Counted from the first letter of the stretch, positions 36,430 through 45,901 are shown. The stretch: DNA of 52,126 bases from Lachnospira sp. UBA2821 (GCA_002351535.1 DEGR01000023.1:1-52126); one strand, 5' to 3'. The notes: generated by a model from the letters alone, not told the origin. Program-made: numbers and translations.

Positions 36430-37281
36430 ATGAAAAAACGTGAAACAGTAGAGTTTCCAACTAAATATATCTTGTCAATATTAACGATTATATGTGTTAT
36501 ATGTATAGTATTATCACTTGTAAATGATGATTTTGGCAGACCCGTTAAGAATGCAGTTGCTACAGTTGTAGTTCCTGTTCAGGATGGAATGAACAGTGTT
36601 GGAAAATGGATGGCAGGAAAGTCAGATACATTAAAAGAGCTTTCGGATGTTATGAGCGAGAATAAAAAACTCAAGAAACAGCTTGAGAAATTAAAAGAAG
36701 AGAATACTGCTTTACTTCTTAATAACAACAAGGTCGAAGATTTGCAGAAACTTTTAGAGCTTGATAATAAGTATTCAACTTATAATAAAGTTGCAGCAAG
36801 TGTAATAAGCAAAGAACCGGGCAACTGGTTTTCATCATTTACTATTAACAAAGGTTCTAAGGATGGAATTAAAGTTGATATGAATGTAATAGGTAACGGA
36901 GGACTTATCGGAATCGTTACTGCTGTAGGTAAAAATTATTCTACCGTACGAACTATTATAGATGATTCAAGTAATGTAAGTGCACAGTTTTCAACTACTT
37001 CTGACACATGTATTGTAGAAGGAGATTTAAAACTTATTAATGATGGAATATTGTATATAAGCAATATTAAAAAGGATGTAAAGATAGCTGATGGAGACAT
37101 GGTTGTCACATCAAATATAAGTGATAAATTTCTTCCGGGAATTATGATAGGTTATGTAAAGGACATATCGAATGATTCTAATAACCTTACAAAGTCAGGA
37201 CATATTACACCTATTGCTGATTTTGCACATATAGAAGATGTACTTGTCATTACTGATTTGAAAACAAATATGGAAGAATGA
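36430..37281 (+). CDS. mreC: Rod-shape-determining protein MreC
   Basis: 283-residue bitopic membrane protein: a membrane span (about 12-32), a coiled coil (about 68-105, EENTALLLNNNKVEDLQKLL), then an extracellular beta domain with VISKEPGNWFSSFTINKGSK and GNGGLIGIVT. It links MreB to the periplasmic-side synthases PBP2 and RodA. GAGG precedes the ATG. The next gene, mreD, begins 11 bases downstream. Confidence 0.93.
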   Translation: MKKRETVEFPTKYILSILTIICVICIVLSLVNDDFGRPVKNAVATVVVPVQDGMNSVGKWMAGKSDTLKELSDVMSENKKLKKQLEKLKEENTALLLNNNKVEDLQKLLELDNKYSTYNKVAASVISKEPGNWFSSFTINKGSKDGIKVDMNVIGNGGLIGIVTAVGKNYSTVRTIIDDSSNVSAQFSTTSDTCIVEGDLKLINDGILYISNIKKDVKIADGDMVVTSNISDKFLPGIMIGYVKDISNDSNNLTKSGHITPIADFAHIEDVLVITDLKTNMEE

Positions 37282-37292
37282 GGTGATTAATA

Positions 37293-37811
37293 GTGTTAAG
37301 AAAGATAATAATGACAGCTTTAGCACTGTTATTCTATCTGTTGCAGTGTACTTTATTTAAAACGTTGTCACTTGCATCAATTTCTCCTAATTTGTTGATT
37401 ATCCTCACATTCGCATTCGGGTTTATGGGTGGTAAAAGGAATGGCATGTATGTTGGTTTTATATGTGGATTTCTGATGGATGTGTTTTACGGAGATGTGC
37501 TTGGATTCAATACATTAATTTTTGTATATGTAGGATATGTAAACGGAATATTTAATAAAATGTTTTTTGATGAAGAGGTTACACTTCCGATTGCTTTGCT
37601 TGTAGGAAGTGAATTGTCATATAGCTTTATATTTTACATTTTCAACTTTTTATTACGGGGAAGACTACAGTTCGGATATTATTTTCTACATATAATGCTG
37701 CCGGAATTAGCATATACAGTTATAATTGCGGTATTATTATACAGATTGTTACTAAAGATTAATCATAAGTTAACAGAATTTGAAAAAAGGAGTGCAGCTA
37801 AGTTTGGTTAG
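37293..37811 (+). CDS. mreD: Rod-shape-determining protein MreD
   Basis: 172-residue integral membrane protein with five or six predicted spans. LASISPNLLIILTFAFGFMG and GFICGFLMDVFYGDVLGFNT are family blocks. It works with MreC. The start is GTG at 37293 after GAGGTGATT. It overlaps the likely start of the PBP2 gene by 8 bases. Confidence 0.88.
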   Translation: MLRKIIMTALALLFYLLQCTLFKTLSLASISPNLLIILTFAFGFMGGKRNGMYVGFICGFLMDVFYGDVLGFNTLIFVYVGYVNGIFNKMFFDEEVTLPIALLVGSELSYSFIFYIFNFLLRGRLQFGYYFLHIMLPELAYTVIIAVLLYRLLLKINHKLTEFEKRSAAKFG

Positions 37812-40668
37812 AGATATTTTTGAAGAAATAATTAAATTTTTAAAATCAAGAGCATTTGTACTCATAATTTTATTTGGAATTATGTTTTCAATTCTGATTT
37901 ATAGAGTGTTTTATTTACAAATAGTTAAGTCGGAATATTATCTTGACAATTATCTTCAGAAAGCGGAAAGAAAAGTTACTAATTCAGGTACAAGAGGACT
38001 TATATATGATAGAAACGGACAGGTTCTTGCGTTCAATCAGCTTGCATATTCGGTATGCCTTGAGGATGTTTTGTCACAGTCGGATGATGAGTATGACAGC
38101 AAGCTTAATGAAATAATATATAAAACAATCCAGATAGTTGAACAGAACGGCGATACTTTAAATAATGATTTCTCTATTATACTTGGAACAAATGGTAATT
38201 ATGAATATTCTGTATCGTCGGATATGGCAAGGCTTAGATTTTTGAGGGACATTTATGGTAAAAAGTCGGTCGATGAACTTGATAAAGGCAAGAAGAAACT
38301 TTCCAGTTCGACTGCTGATGATGTGATGAAATATCTGTGTAGTGATGAAAGATTTGTGATTGATACAAAGAAGTACACCAAATCCGATTGTCTTAAGATT
38401 GCCATGATAAGATATAACTTATCACTTAACTCATATCAGAAGTATGTTACAACGGAGATTGCATCAAATGTCAATGAGAAAACCGTTGCTGCAATTTATG
38501 AAAATCAGGATGTTCTTCAGGGAATAGATATTACAGAGAAAACAGAAAGAGTATATAATGATTCAATATATTTTTCACATATTATAGGTTATACCGGAAC
38601 GATTTCAGAAGACCAGCTTGCTGAATATAATAGTGAACTGAAGAAGGGCAAAGACGAGTATATATCCTCTGATGTTGTAGGTAAATCAGGCATAGAAGAA
38701 TATATGGAAAATGATTTACAGGGAAGCAAGGGATATCAGAAGATGTTTGTTGACAGCACCGGTAAAATACTTGAGATTACGAAGTCGAAAGAAGCCGGAG
38801 CAGGCAATAATGTGTATCTGAGTCTTGATGCAAATCTTCAGAAGGCTGCATATAATATACTTGAACAGAAACTTGCCGGAATTTTATATTCTAAAATTGT
38901 TGACTACAAGGTTACTCCGGATGAGAATGCAAAGACAATTCCTATATATGTCAGGGATGTGTATGCGCAGATAATCTGTAATAATGTTGTTGACCTTAAC
39001 AAGTTTGGTGCAGAGACGGCTACAGAAAATGAGCATTATGTACACAATATATTTACAGCATATCAGGCTGATGTATTTGAAAAGGTAAGAGGTTATCTTA
39101 CATCTGAGGATAACAGAGCCTTAAAGTCTTTATCAGAAGAAGATAACACATATTTATCATATATATATACAAAGCTCTCTTCTGATGAACAGATAATTGA
39201 TACAACAGCTATAAATAAAGATGATGAAACATATAAGAAATGGCAGGACGAATCTATTAGTTTAAGAGAGTTTTTAAGATATGCCATATCAAAGAACTGG
39301 ATTACAACATCCAAACTGTTCGATGATGAAGTTCAGAAATATTCCGGTACGGATGAAATATATAATGCTGTTGTGGAGCATATTTTATCAGAGCTGGGTG
39401 ATGATACCGGATTTTCAAAGAAAATATATTATTATCTTATTGAAAATGGTACAATTTCTGGTAATGCTGTATGCAAACTATTATATGACCAGGGTGTTCT
39501 ACCAAAGGATGATGGAATGTATGCGCAGCTTTCAAGTGGTGGAGCAGGGGTTGCATATAGTTTTGTATTGCAGAAAATTAAAGATATGGAGATTACACCT
39601 GCACAGCTTGCACTTGATCCATGTTCAGCTTCAGTATGTGTCACAGATGTAAATACAGGTCAGGTTCTGGCTCTGGTTACTTATCCAAGTTATGATAATA
39701 ACAGATTGTCGGGTTCTGTAGATGCTGAATATTGGAAGCAGCTTAATGATGACCAGTCGCTTCCATTATATAACAGGGCAACACAGACGAGAACCGCACC
39801 CGGTTCAACATTTAAGATGATTTCGGCAATAACAGCACTTGAGAATGGAATAATATCGCCTGGTTCAACGATTGTGGACCGTGGTGAATTTAAACAGATT
39901 ACGCCATCACCTAAATGTTGGAAATATCCGTCAAATCATGGTGCAATTAACGTATCGCAGGCACTTGAGTTCTCATGTAACTATTTCTTTTATCAGGCTT
40001 CATATGACCTGAGCATTGATGCAACAGGCAAATTTAATAGTGAACTCGGATTGTCTAAGTTGAAAAAATATGCTGACGAACTTGGAATAACATCTATGTC
40101 AGGAGTTGAAATAGATGAAAATCCACCATTATTTTCAACAGATAACTCTGTTCGTTCGGCTATTGGACAGGGCTCAAACAGTTTTGCAAATATACAGCTT
40201 GCAAGATATACAACAACATTGGCAAACCATGGAAAGGATTACAAGCTTACTTTACTTAACAGAGTTGAGTCTGCTGATTCATCTAAAGTAACTAAGAAAG
40301 AACCTGAACTTGTAAATACCGTTGATATTGCCGATTCTACATGGAATGCTGTATATACAGGTATGAGAATGGTTATTACAGGTGGTACTGCAATGAAGAC
40401 TTTTAAGGATTTTCCAATTGAGGTGGCAGGTAAATCAGGTACGGCACAGGAGAACAAATTAAGGTCAAACCATTCAGTGTTTGTTGCATTTGCACCATAT
40501 AGTAATCCTGAAATTGCTATTAGTGTTCTTATACCTAATGGTGAGTCATCAGGCTATACAGCAGAGGTTGTAAGGGACATTGTCAATTATTATTATAATC
40601 CTGGCACGCTTAATGATATTCTTGGAGGAACAGCCGCAGTTCCAACCAGTGGTATCACCAGTGATTAG
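37804..40668 (+). CDS. mrdA: Penicillin-binding protein 2, elongation transpeptidase (large form)
   Basis: Cross-links peptidoglycan during cell elongation together with RodA. It has an N-terminal membrane span (about 17-38), a dimerisation domain with TRGLIYDRNGQVLAFNQLAY, and a transpeptidase domain with APGSTFKM (catalytic Ser near 667), SCN near 723 and KSGT near 877. About 954 residues, far more than the usual 600-700: a helical Asp/Glu-rich stretch of about 220 residues (roughly 370-590) lies between pedestal and catalytic domain. The start is uncertain; TTG 37804 follows AAGGAG by 11 bases, while TTG 37780 and GTG 37792 lie before or next to that site. Confidence 0.92.
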   Translation: MVRDIFEEIIKFLKSRAFVLIILFGIMFSILIYRVFYLQIVKSEYYLDNYLQKAERKVTNSGTRGLIYDRNGQVLAFNQLAYSVCLEDVLSQSDDEYDSKLNEIIYKTIQIVEQNGDTLNNDFSIILGTNGNYEYSVSSDMARLRFLRDIYGKKSVDELDKGKKKLSSSTADDVMKYLCSDERFVIDTKKYTKSDCLKIAMIRYNLSLNSYQKYVTTEIASNVNEKTVAAIYENQDVLQGIDITEKTERVYNDSIYFSHIIGYTGTISEDQLAEYNSELKKGKDEYISSDVVGKSGIEEYMENDLQGSKGYQKMFVDSTGKILEITKSKEAGAGNNVYLSLDANLQKAAYNILEQKLAGILYSKIVDYKVTPDENAKTIPIYVRDVYAQIICNNVVDLNKFGAETATENEHYVHNIFTAYQADVFEKVRGYLTSEDNRALKSLSEEDNTYLSYIYTKLSSDEQIIDTTAINKDDETYKKWQDESISLREFLRYAISKNWITTSKLFDDEVQKYSGTDEIYNAVVEHILSELGDDTGFSKKIYYYLIENGTISGNAVCKLLYDQGVLPKDDGMYAQLSSGGAGVAYSFVLQKIKDMEITPAQLALDPCSASVCVTDVNTGQVLALVTYPSYDNNRLSGSVDAEYWKQLNDDQSLPLYNRATQTRTAPGSTFKMISAITALENGIISPGSTIVDRGEFKQITPSPKCWKYPSNHGAINVSQALEFSCNYFFYQASYDLSIDATGKFNSELGLSKLKKYADELGITSMSGVEIDENPPLFSTDNSVRSAIGQGSNSFANIQLARYTTTLANHGKDYKLTLLNRVESADSSKVTKKEPELVNTVDIADSTWNAVYTGMRMVITGGTAMKTFKDFPIEVAGKSGTAQENKLRSNHSVFVAFAPYSNPEIAISVLIPNGESSGYTAEVVRDIVNYYYNPGTLNDILGGTAAVPTSGITSD

Positions 40669-40694
40669 TGTCTTAAGGCAGATGGAGGACAAAA

Positions 40695-41375
40695 ATGAAA
40701 AATTCAGTAGTGATAAAAGGCAATAAATATGGTATTATGGTTGTGTTGGACAAGGATATGCCTTTTGATGAATTAAAAAAAGATATAGCCGAAAAGTTCA
40801 AACAATCTTCAAAGTTTTTTGGTAAAACTTCAATGGCGGTTACTTTTGATGGAAGAGAGCTTGATATCGATGAAGAAAGAGAAGTTCTTGATATAATAGC
40901 TGATAATTCAGATATAGAGATTGTGTGTGTTATTGATAATGACAAACAACGTGAAAATCTATATAAACAAAGCATTGAAGAAAGAGTGTCATCTTCCGTG
41001 AGTGAAAACAGCGGACAGTTTTATAAAGGAACACTTCGTTCAGGACAGGTGTTAGAATGTGACAGCAGTGTTGTTATTCTTGGAGATGTTAATCCGGGAG
41101 CAAAGATTATTTCTACCGGAAATGTAATTGTTCTTGGTTCACTTAAAGGAATCGTTTATGCCGGAATAGCAGGTGATACATCTACTTTTGTTGTGGCATT
41201 GGAGATGAATCCTGTCCAGATAAGAATAGGTGATATTATGGCACGATGTGCAGATGATAATTCTAAAAAGCGTAAAAAAAATAATAAACCAGAGACAAAG
41301 ATAGCTTTTGTTGAGAATGACAATATTTATATTGAAACACTTAACAAAGAAGTATTAAATGATCTTCATTTTTAA
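40695..41375 (+). CDS. minC: Septum site-determining protein MinC
   Basis: Inhibits FtsZ assembly away from mid-cell. 226 residues: an N-terminal domain (about 1-100) and the C-terminal beta-helix domain with GTLRSGQVLECDSSVVILGD, NPGAKIISTGNVIVLGSLKG and VYAGIAGDTSTFVVAL. GGAGG precedes ATG 40695. It heads the minCDE set. Confidence 0.95.
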   Translation: MKNSVVIKGNKYGIMVVLDKDMPFDELKKDIAEKFKQSSKFFGKTSMAVTFDGRELDIDEEREVLDIIADNSDIEIVCVIDNDKQRENLYKQSIEERVSSSVSENSGQFYKGTLRSGQVLECDSSVVILGDVNPGAKIISTGNVIVLGSLKGIVYAGIAGDTSTFVVALEMNPVQIRIGDIMARCADDNSKKRKKNNKPETKIAFVENDNIYIETLNKEVLNDLHF

Positions 41376-41406
41376 AACCAGAAAGGATTAGGGAGGAATT
41401 ATTAAA

Positions 41407-42198
41407 ATGAGTGAAGTAATAGTAGTAACGTCAGGTAAAGGTGGTGTTGGTAAAACAACTACAACAGCAAATGTCGGAACAGGACTTGCAATGCTTAACA
41501 AGAAAGTTGTATTAATTGACACAGATATAGGTCTTAGAAATCTTGATCTTGTTATGGGACTTGAAAACAGAATAGTATATAATCTTGTTGATGTAGTAGA
41601 AGGAAACTGCCGTCCTAAGCAGGCTATGATAAAGGATAAGAGATTTTCAAATCTTTACCTGCTTCCTTCGGCACAGACAAGGGACAAGACAAGTGTTACA
41701 CCTGAACAGATGAAGGCTCTTACAGATGAGTTAAGAGAAGAATTTGACTACATACTCCTTGATTGTCCGGCTGGAATTGAACAGGGATTTCAGAATGCAA
41801 TAGCGGGTGCTGACAGGGCACTTTTAGTTACAACCCCAGAGGTATCAGCTATACGTGACGCAGACCGTATTATAGGACTTCTCGAAGCAGGAGAGACTAA
41901 AAAGCGTGCAGATCTTATTGTTAACCGTATTCGTATGGACATGGTTAAAAAAGGTGATATGATGACTATGGAAGATGTACAGGATATACTTGCAATTGAT
42001 TTAATTGGTGCTGTGCCTGACGATGAGAACATTGTCATTGCAACTAATCAGGGTGAGCCTCTTGTTGGTTCTAATAATCTTGCAGGACAGGCATATATGA
42101 ATATCTGTAAAAGAATTACAGGTGAAGATGTACCTTTCCTTGACTTAAATGGAAAAAGTGGATTCTTTTCAAAAATTTCAGGTTTATTTAAAAAATAG
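41407..42198 (+). CDS. minD: Septum site-determining ATPase MinD
   Basis: 263-residue deviant-Walker ATPase that binds the membrane with ATP and recruits MinC. VTSGKGGVGKTTTTANVGTG is the P-loop, IDTDIGLRNLDLVMGLENR the A' box, LLDCPAGIEQGF the Walker B region. The C-terminal SGFFSKISGLFKK is the amphipathic membrane-targeting helix. GGGAGG precedes the ATG at a distance of about 12 bases. Confidence 0.97.
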   Translation: MSEVIVVTSGKGGVGKTTTTANVGTGLAMLNKKVVLIDTDIGLRNLDLVMGLENRIVYNLVDVVEGNCRPKQAMIKDKRFSNLYLLPSAQTRDKTSVTPEQMKALTDELREEFDYILLDCPAGIEQGFQNAIAGADRALLVTTPEVSAIRDADRIIGLLEAGETKKRADLIVNRIRMDMVKKGDMMTMEDVQDILAIDLIGAVPDDENIVIATNQGEPLVGSNNLAGQAYMNICKRITGEDVPFLDLNGKSGFFSKISGLFKK

Positions 42199-42241
42199 GA
42201 TTAGCAATGTATAAAAGTTATATGGAAAGGGAATGGTTTAT

Positions 42242-42508
42242 ATGAATATTTTTGATATTTTTAAAAAGAAAAACTCAGGAAATGTTGCTAAAGACAGATT
42301 AAAGCTTTTACTCGTTTCAGACAGGGCAAACTGCTCACCTGAGATAATGGAACAGATTAAGAATGACATTATTAATGTTATTAAAAAGTACATGGAAATA
42401 GATTGTGAAGGTCTGGATATCCAGATTACCCAGACTGAATCAGAGACAGAGAATGGTTCTGTTCCTGCACTGATTGCGAATATTCCAATTAAGGAAGTAA
42501 GGCATTAA
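42242..42508 (+). CDS. minE: Cell division topological specificity factor MinE
   Basis: 88 residues. The N-terminal membrane helix is MNIFDIFKKKNSGNVAK; RLKLLLVSDRANCSPEIME is the MinD-stimulating region and the rest the dimerisation domain. ATG 42242 follows AAAGGG at a distance of about 10 bases; the alternative ATG at 42233 adds three residues. Its presence predicts an oscillating Min system rather than a DivIVA/MinJ-anchored one. Confidence 0.93.
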   Translation: MNIFDIFKKKNSGNVAKDRLKLLLVSDRANCSPEIMEQIKNDIINVIKKYMEIDCEGLDIQITQTESETENGSVPALIANIPIKEVRH

Positions 42509-42530
42509 TATTTATTGAAAGGTATTTGGT

Positions 42531-43667
42531 ATGGGACTTATAATCAACACTTTAAAAAATTATCAATATAGACACCTTAATGTGCGGCTTATTGTATGGG
42601 TAGCTGCACTTACGGTACTCGGCATAAATGTTATTGCAAGTGCTACGGATTCCTCGTCTTTTGAACAGAGGCAGGTGCTTGGTATGACTCTTGGTATATT
42701 TGTAATGTTGATTATGGGCATAGTCAGTTACAAGTTCGTACTAAGATTCTATTGGCTGTTTTATACCATTAATCTTGCATTGCTTATATGGGTTAAATTG
42801 GCCGGAGCATCAAGAAAAGGTGCTACACGATGGATAACATTCGGTGGATTTCAGTTACAGCCATCAGAATTTACAAAAATATTTTTAATAATATTTTTTG
42901 CAATGTTTTTGTACAAATATAAGGATAAGATTAATACATTGCCTGTTCTTGCTGGGACAGTTATATTATTTCTTATACCATTGTTATTAGTTTTAAAGCA
43001 GCCTGATTTATCTACAAGTATTGTAATTACGCTGATATTCTGCACGATATTATTTAGTGCGGGTCTCAGTTATAAAATTATTGGTGGTGTGTTTGCAGTT
43101 GCAATACCTGTAGCAATAGTGCTTGTATATCTGATTATGCAGCCTAATCAGAAAATACTGGAAAAATATCAGTATAACAGAATTATCGGTTTTTATGATG
43201 AAAATAATGAAGTAGCAGCAAGAATAAGTTATCAGCAGAATAATTCTATTATGGCCATCGGTTCAGGTGGACTTTGGGGTAAAGGACTTAATAACAATAC
43301 AACTACAAGTGTGAAAAATGGTAATTATATTTCAGAACCACAGACGGATTTTATATTCTGTATTGTAGGTGAGGAATTAGGATTTGTTGGTACAACCGGT
43401 GTGATTGTATTATTGGCATTAATTGTGCTTGAATCTATTCTGGTTGGAATACATGCTGCCGACATGGCAGGGGCATTGTTATGTTATGGTTTTGCTGCAT
43501 TGGTTGCATTTCAGTCATTTATAAATATATGCGTTGTAACAAAAATGATTCCAAATACAGGTTTGCCATTACCATTTGTAAGTTATGGACTTAGTTCACT
43601 GCTAAGTTTGTACATGGGTGTTGGAATAGTTCTAAATGTTAGCTTGCAAAGAAAGAAAATAATGTAG
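42531..43667 (+). CDS. rodA: Rod-shape SEDS glycosyltransferase RodA
   Basis: 378-residue multi-span membrane protein of the SEDS family that polymerises glycan strands with PBP2. GATRWITFGGFQLQPSEFTK is the hallmark block, with KQPDLSTSIVI, QTDFIFCIVGEELGFVG and NTGLPLPFVSYGLSSLLSLY near the C-terminus. About ten spans. The gene place next to mrdA and min points to RodA rather than FtsW. GAAAGG precedes ATG 42531. Confidence 0.92.
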   Translation: MGLIINTLKNYQYRHLNVRLIVWVAALTVLGINVIASATDSSSFEQRQVLGMTLGIFVMLIMGIVSYKFVLRFYWLFYTINLALLIWVKLAGASRKGATRWITFGGFQLQPSEFTKIFLIIFFAMFLYKYKDKINTLPVLAGTVILFLIPLLLVLKQPDLSTSIVITLIFCTILFSAGLSYKIIGGVFAVAIPVAIVLVYLIMQPNQKILEKYQYNRIIGFYDENNEVAARISYQQNNSIMAIGSGGLWGKGLNNNTTTSVKNGNYISEPQTDFIFCIVGEELGFVGTTGVIVLLALIVLESILVGIHAADMAGALLCYGFAALVAFQSFINICVVTKMIPNTGLPLPFVSYGLSSLLSLYMGVGIVLNVSLQRKKIM

Positions 43668-43685
43668 TTAGTAGGAGGTATACAG

Positions 43686-44084
43686 ATGAATATTGGTCTT
43701 ATTTCACATGATTCAAAGAAGAAACTGATGCAGAATTTTTGTATTGCATATAGAGGAATTTTAAGTAAACATGAGCTTTATGCAACAGGAACTACAGGCA
43801 GACTGATTGAAGAAGTTACTAATCTTTCAATTCACAAATATCTTGCCGGACATTTAGGTGGTGCACAGCAGCTGGGTGCACAGATTGCACATAATGAGAT
43901 TGATTTGGTTATATTTTTATGTGATCCTGAATCTAAGAAATCACATGAACCGGATGTAAACAATGTAATGCAATTATGTGATATGCATAATATTCCGCTT
44001 GCCTCTAATCTTGCAACAGCAGAATTATTAATCAAGTCTCTTGACCGTGGAGATATGGAGTGGAGAGAAATATACAGGCAGTAA
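43686..44084 (+). CDS. mgsA: Methylglyoxal synthase homologue lacking the catalytic Asp
   Basis: 132-residue protein that clearly belongs to the methylglyoxal synthase family, which converts DHAP to methylglyoxal and phosphate. Conserved parts: ISHD (His and Asp of the active site), the phosphate-binding YATGTTGRLI, FLCDPESKKSHEPDVNNVMQ (His and Asp kept) and IPLASNLATAELLI. However, the usual GPLGGDQQ reads GHLGGAQQ: Ala60 replaces the Asp that is the catalytic base (Asp71 of the E. coli enzyme). It may bind a phosphate ligand without making methylglyoxal. GGAGG precedes ATG 43686. It is the last gene of the rod/min cluster. Confidence 0.85.
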   Translation: MNIGLISHDSKKKLMQNFCIAYRGILSKHELYATGTTGRLIEEVTNLSIHKYLAGHLGGAQQLGAQIAHNEIDLVIFLCDPESKKSHEPDVNNVMQLCDMHNIPLASNLATAELLIKSLDRGDMEWREIYRQ

Positions 44085-44103
44085 CCGGACATATTTACAA
44101 ATA

Positions 44104-44136
44104 CCAGAAGTGCCATAAGGCACATTCTGGCATTTT
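44104..44136. terminator. Hairpin between convergent genes, likely bidirectional terminator
   Basis: CCAGAAGTGCC (44104-44114), loop ATAA, GGCACATTCTGG (44119-44130), one bulged base, then CATTTT. On the minus strand the stem is followed by a weaker T-rich stretch. It lies between mgsA (+) and the DUF378 gene (-). Confidence 0.65.
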
Positions 44137-44141
44137 ACATA

Positions 44142-44351
44142 CTATTCGGCAATATCTTTAACTCTGCCATACATACTTATAAGATAAAGACCACATATTC
44201 CGACAGCGGCATAGATTATTCTGGATAAGAGTGACATCTCTCCGAATAGGAATGCAACGAGGTCGAGTTTGAAGAATCCAACCAGACCCCAGTTAATTGC
44301 TCCGATAATAGCTATAGTCAGGATTGTATAATCAAGACCTTTTGAATTCAT
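44142..44351 (-). CDS. DUF378 small membrane protein
   Basis: 69 residues with two membrane spans. LDYTILTIAIIGAINWGLVG and FFKLDLVAFLFG are characteristic of DUF378; the second span contains IYAAVGICGLYLISMYGR. Function unknown. AAAGGAGG lies seven bases upstream of the ATG on the minus strand. It is the only credible minus-strand gene of the window, convergent with mgsA and divergent from the HlyD-like gene. Confidence 0.9.
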   Translation of the reverse strand: MNSKGLDYTILTIAIIGAINWGLVGFFKLDLVAFLFGEMSLLSRIIYAAVGICGLYLISMYGRVKDIAE

Positions 44352-44374
44352 ATTAATCCTCCTTTATGGTTGTT

Positions 44375-44412
44375 TAATATTAGTGTGGTAATATTAATGC
44401 GATTTATGCATT
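44375..44412. promoter_or_regulatory. Repeats in the divergent region before the HlyD-like gene
   Basis: Two copies of the palindrome TAATATTA (44375-44382 and 44389-44396) lie six bases apart, followed by AATGC and GCATT (44396-44400 and 44408-44412) as an inverted pair. The spot lies between divergent genes and could be an operator or overlapping promoters, but no clear -35/-10 pair stands out and the region is AT-rich. Confidence 0.25.
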
Positions 44413-44466
44413 AGTTTATTTCCAAAAAATGTAAATATAACATTATAGAAAGGCACGGTTATTAAC

Positions 44467-45882
44467 ATGGCTGTAAGAAAGAAAAAACGAAAAAAGAAGA
44501 AGAGTATTGTAAGATTCGGAAAACGTCATTCAGCTAATGTTGGCGTAATTATTTTCGTTCTTATTTTTTTATATGTAATATTTTATATTGGAATGTATCT
44601 TTCAAGAGACAAGGTTGCTTTTTATGAGGTTGTTGAAGGAAAGAATTCAGTGATTGCTAATCATACATATAATGGGTTTGTTCTCAGAACGGAGACACCG
44701 GTAACAGCAACAAATTCAGGTTATGTAAACTTTTATGTAAGAGATGGCGGACGGGTTTCGAAGACAACAACTGTATATTCACTTGATGAGAACGGTACAC
44801 TTTCAAAATTATTAGAGAGTAGTGATGATGATGACAATGACTCATTATCTTCTGAAAATGTCAGTCAGCTTACTTATAATATGAATCAATTTGTAAATAA
44901 TTTTGATATGGCTAAGTTTGATACTGTTTATGATTTTAAATACGAACTTAATTCTACATTACTTGAGTGCATTAATCTCAATAAATTACAAAATATTAAT
45001 CAGGCAGGAACAAATGGAAATGTATTCTCACTACAGACGTCCCCTTATTCGGGTATAGTGGAATTTTATACAGATGGTTATGAAAGTCTTGCACCTGTTG
45101 CGGAGTCAATAAAACCTGAGTTATTTAAGAAATCGGAGTACAAAAAAAATAATATAACTTCGGGCCAGTTAATTGAAGCCGGTGCGCCTGTGTATAAAGT
45201 AATAAGCAGTGAAGACTGGTATATTATGGTCGAACTTACAGAAGAAGAAGTCAAAGAATATGGAGATACATCTTCTGTTAATATCAGATTTCTTAAAGAT
45301 AATCTTACAACAACAGCAGGTTTTGAGATGTTTAATATTAATGGAAAATATTATGGAAAACTTTCACTGAAACGTTATATGATCAGGTATGCTGATTACA
45401 GATATCTTGATGTTCAGATAATAGGTAAAGATATAACGGGATTAAAAATTCCTAAATCGGCAGTATGTGAGAAAGAATTTAACACCATCCCTATAGCATG
45501 TATGGCAAATGAGAATAATGTAGAAGGATTTATTATCAAGACAGTTGATAATAATAATAACCCATCGGAAACACTTATTTCACCCGACATATTTTATCAG
45601 GATGATGATTACTATTATGTCGATAAGGATGAAATAGATGCAGGAACTGTAATTTGCAATAAATCTGATAATTCGGAGTATCTTGTTGGTTCAACCGTTG
45701 CGACACTTAAAGGTGTCTATAATATAAACGATGGATTTACTGATTTCAGGCAGATTAATATACTTGCATCAAGCAATGATTATTATATAGTATCATCCGG
45801 AAACAGATATGGTGTTCAGAATTTTGATCACATAGTACTGGATGCATCAACTGTTAAAGACAGACAAATTGTTTTTCAGTAG
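44467..45882 (+). CDS. HlyD-like membrane protein
   Basis: 471 residues: a very basic N-terminus (RKKKRKKKKS), one membrane span (about 26-48), then an extracellular region with HlyD/biotinyl-lipoyl-like pieces (NHTYNGFVLRTETPVTATNS, SGYVNFYVRDGGRVS, SGIVEFYTDGYE) and a coiled-coil-poor middle. It resembles the HlyD family of membrane fusion proteins, but no transporter is encoded nearby. In Lachnospiraceae such a gene often precedes ylmE-sepF, from memory of the pattern. AGAAAGG lies 12 bases upstream of ATG 44467. A role at the division site is a guess from context. Confidence 0.75.
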   Translation: MAVRKKKRKKKKSIVRFGKRHSANVGVIIFVLIFLYVIFYIGMYLSRDKVAFYEVVEGKNSVIANHTYNGFVLRTETPVTATNSGYVNFYVRDGGRVSKTTTVYSLDENGTLSKLLESSDDDDNDSLSSENVSQLTYNMNQFVNNFDMAKFDTVYDFKYELNSTLLECINLNKLQNINQAGTNGNVFSLQTSPYSGIVEFYTDGYESLAPVAESIKPELFKKSEYKKNNITSGQLIEAGAPVYKVISSEDWYIMVELTEEEVKEYGDTSSVNIRFLKDNLTTTAGFEMFNINGKYYGKLSLKRYMIRYADYRYLDVQIIGKDITGLKIPKSAVCEKEFNTIPIACMANENNVEGFIIKTVDNNNNPSETLISPDIFYQDDDYYYVDKDEIDAGTVICNKSDNSEYLVGSTVATLKGVYNINDGFTDFRQINILASSNDYYIVSSGNRYGVQNFDHIVLDASTVKDRQIVFQ

Positions 45883-45901
45883 GAAGGGAGATTAAAGAAC
45901 A

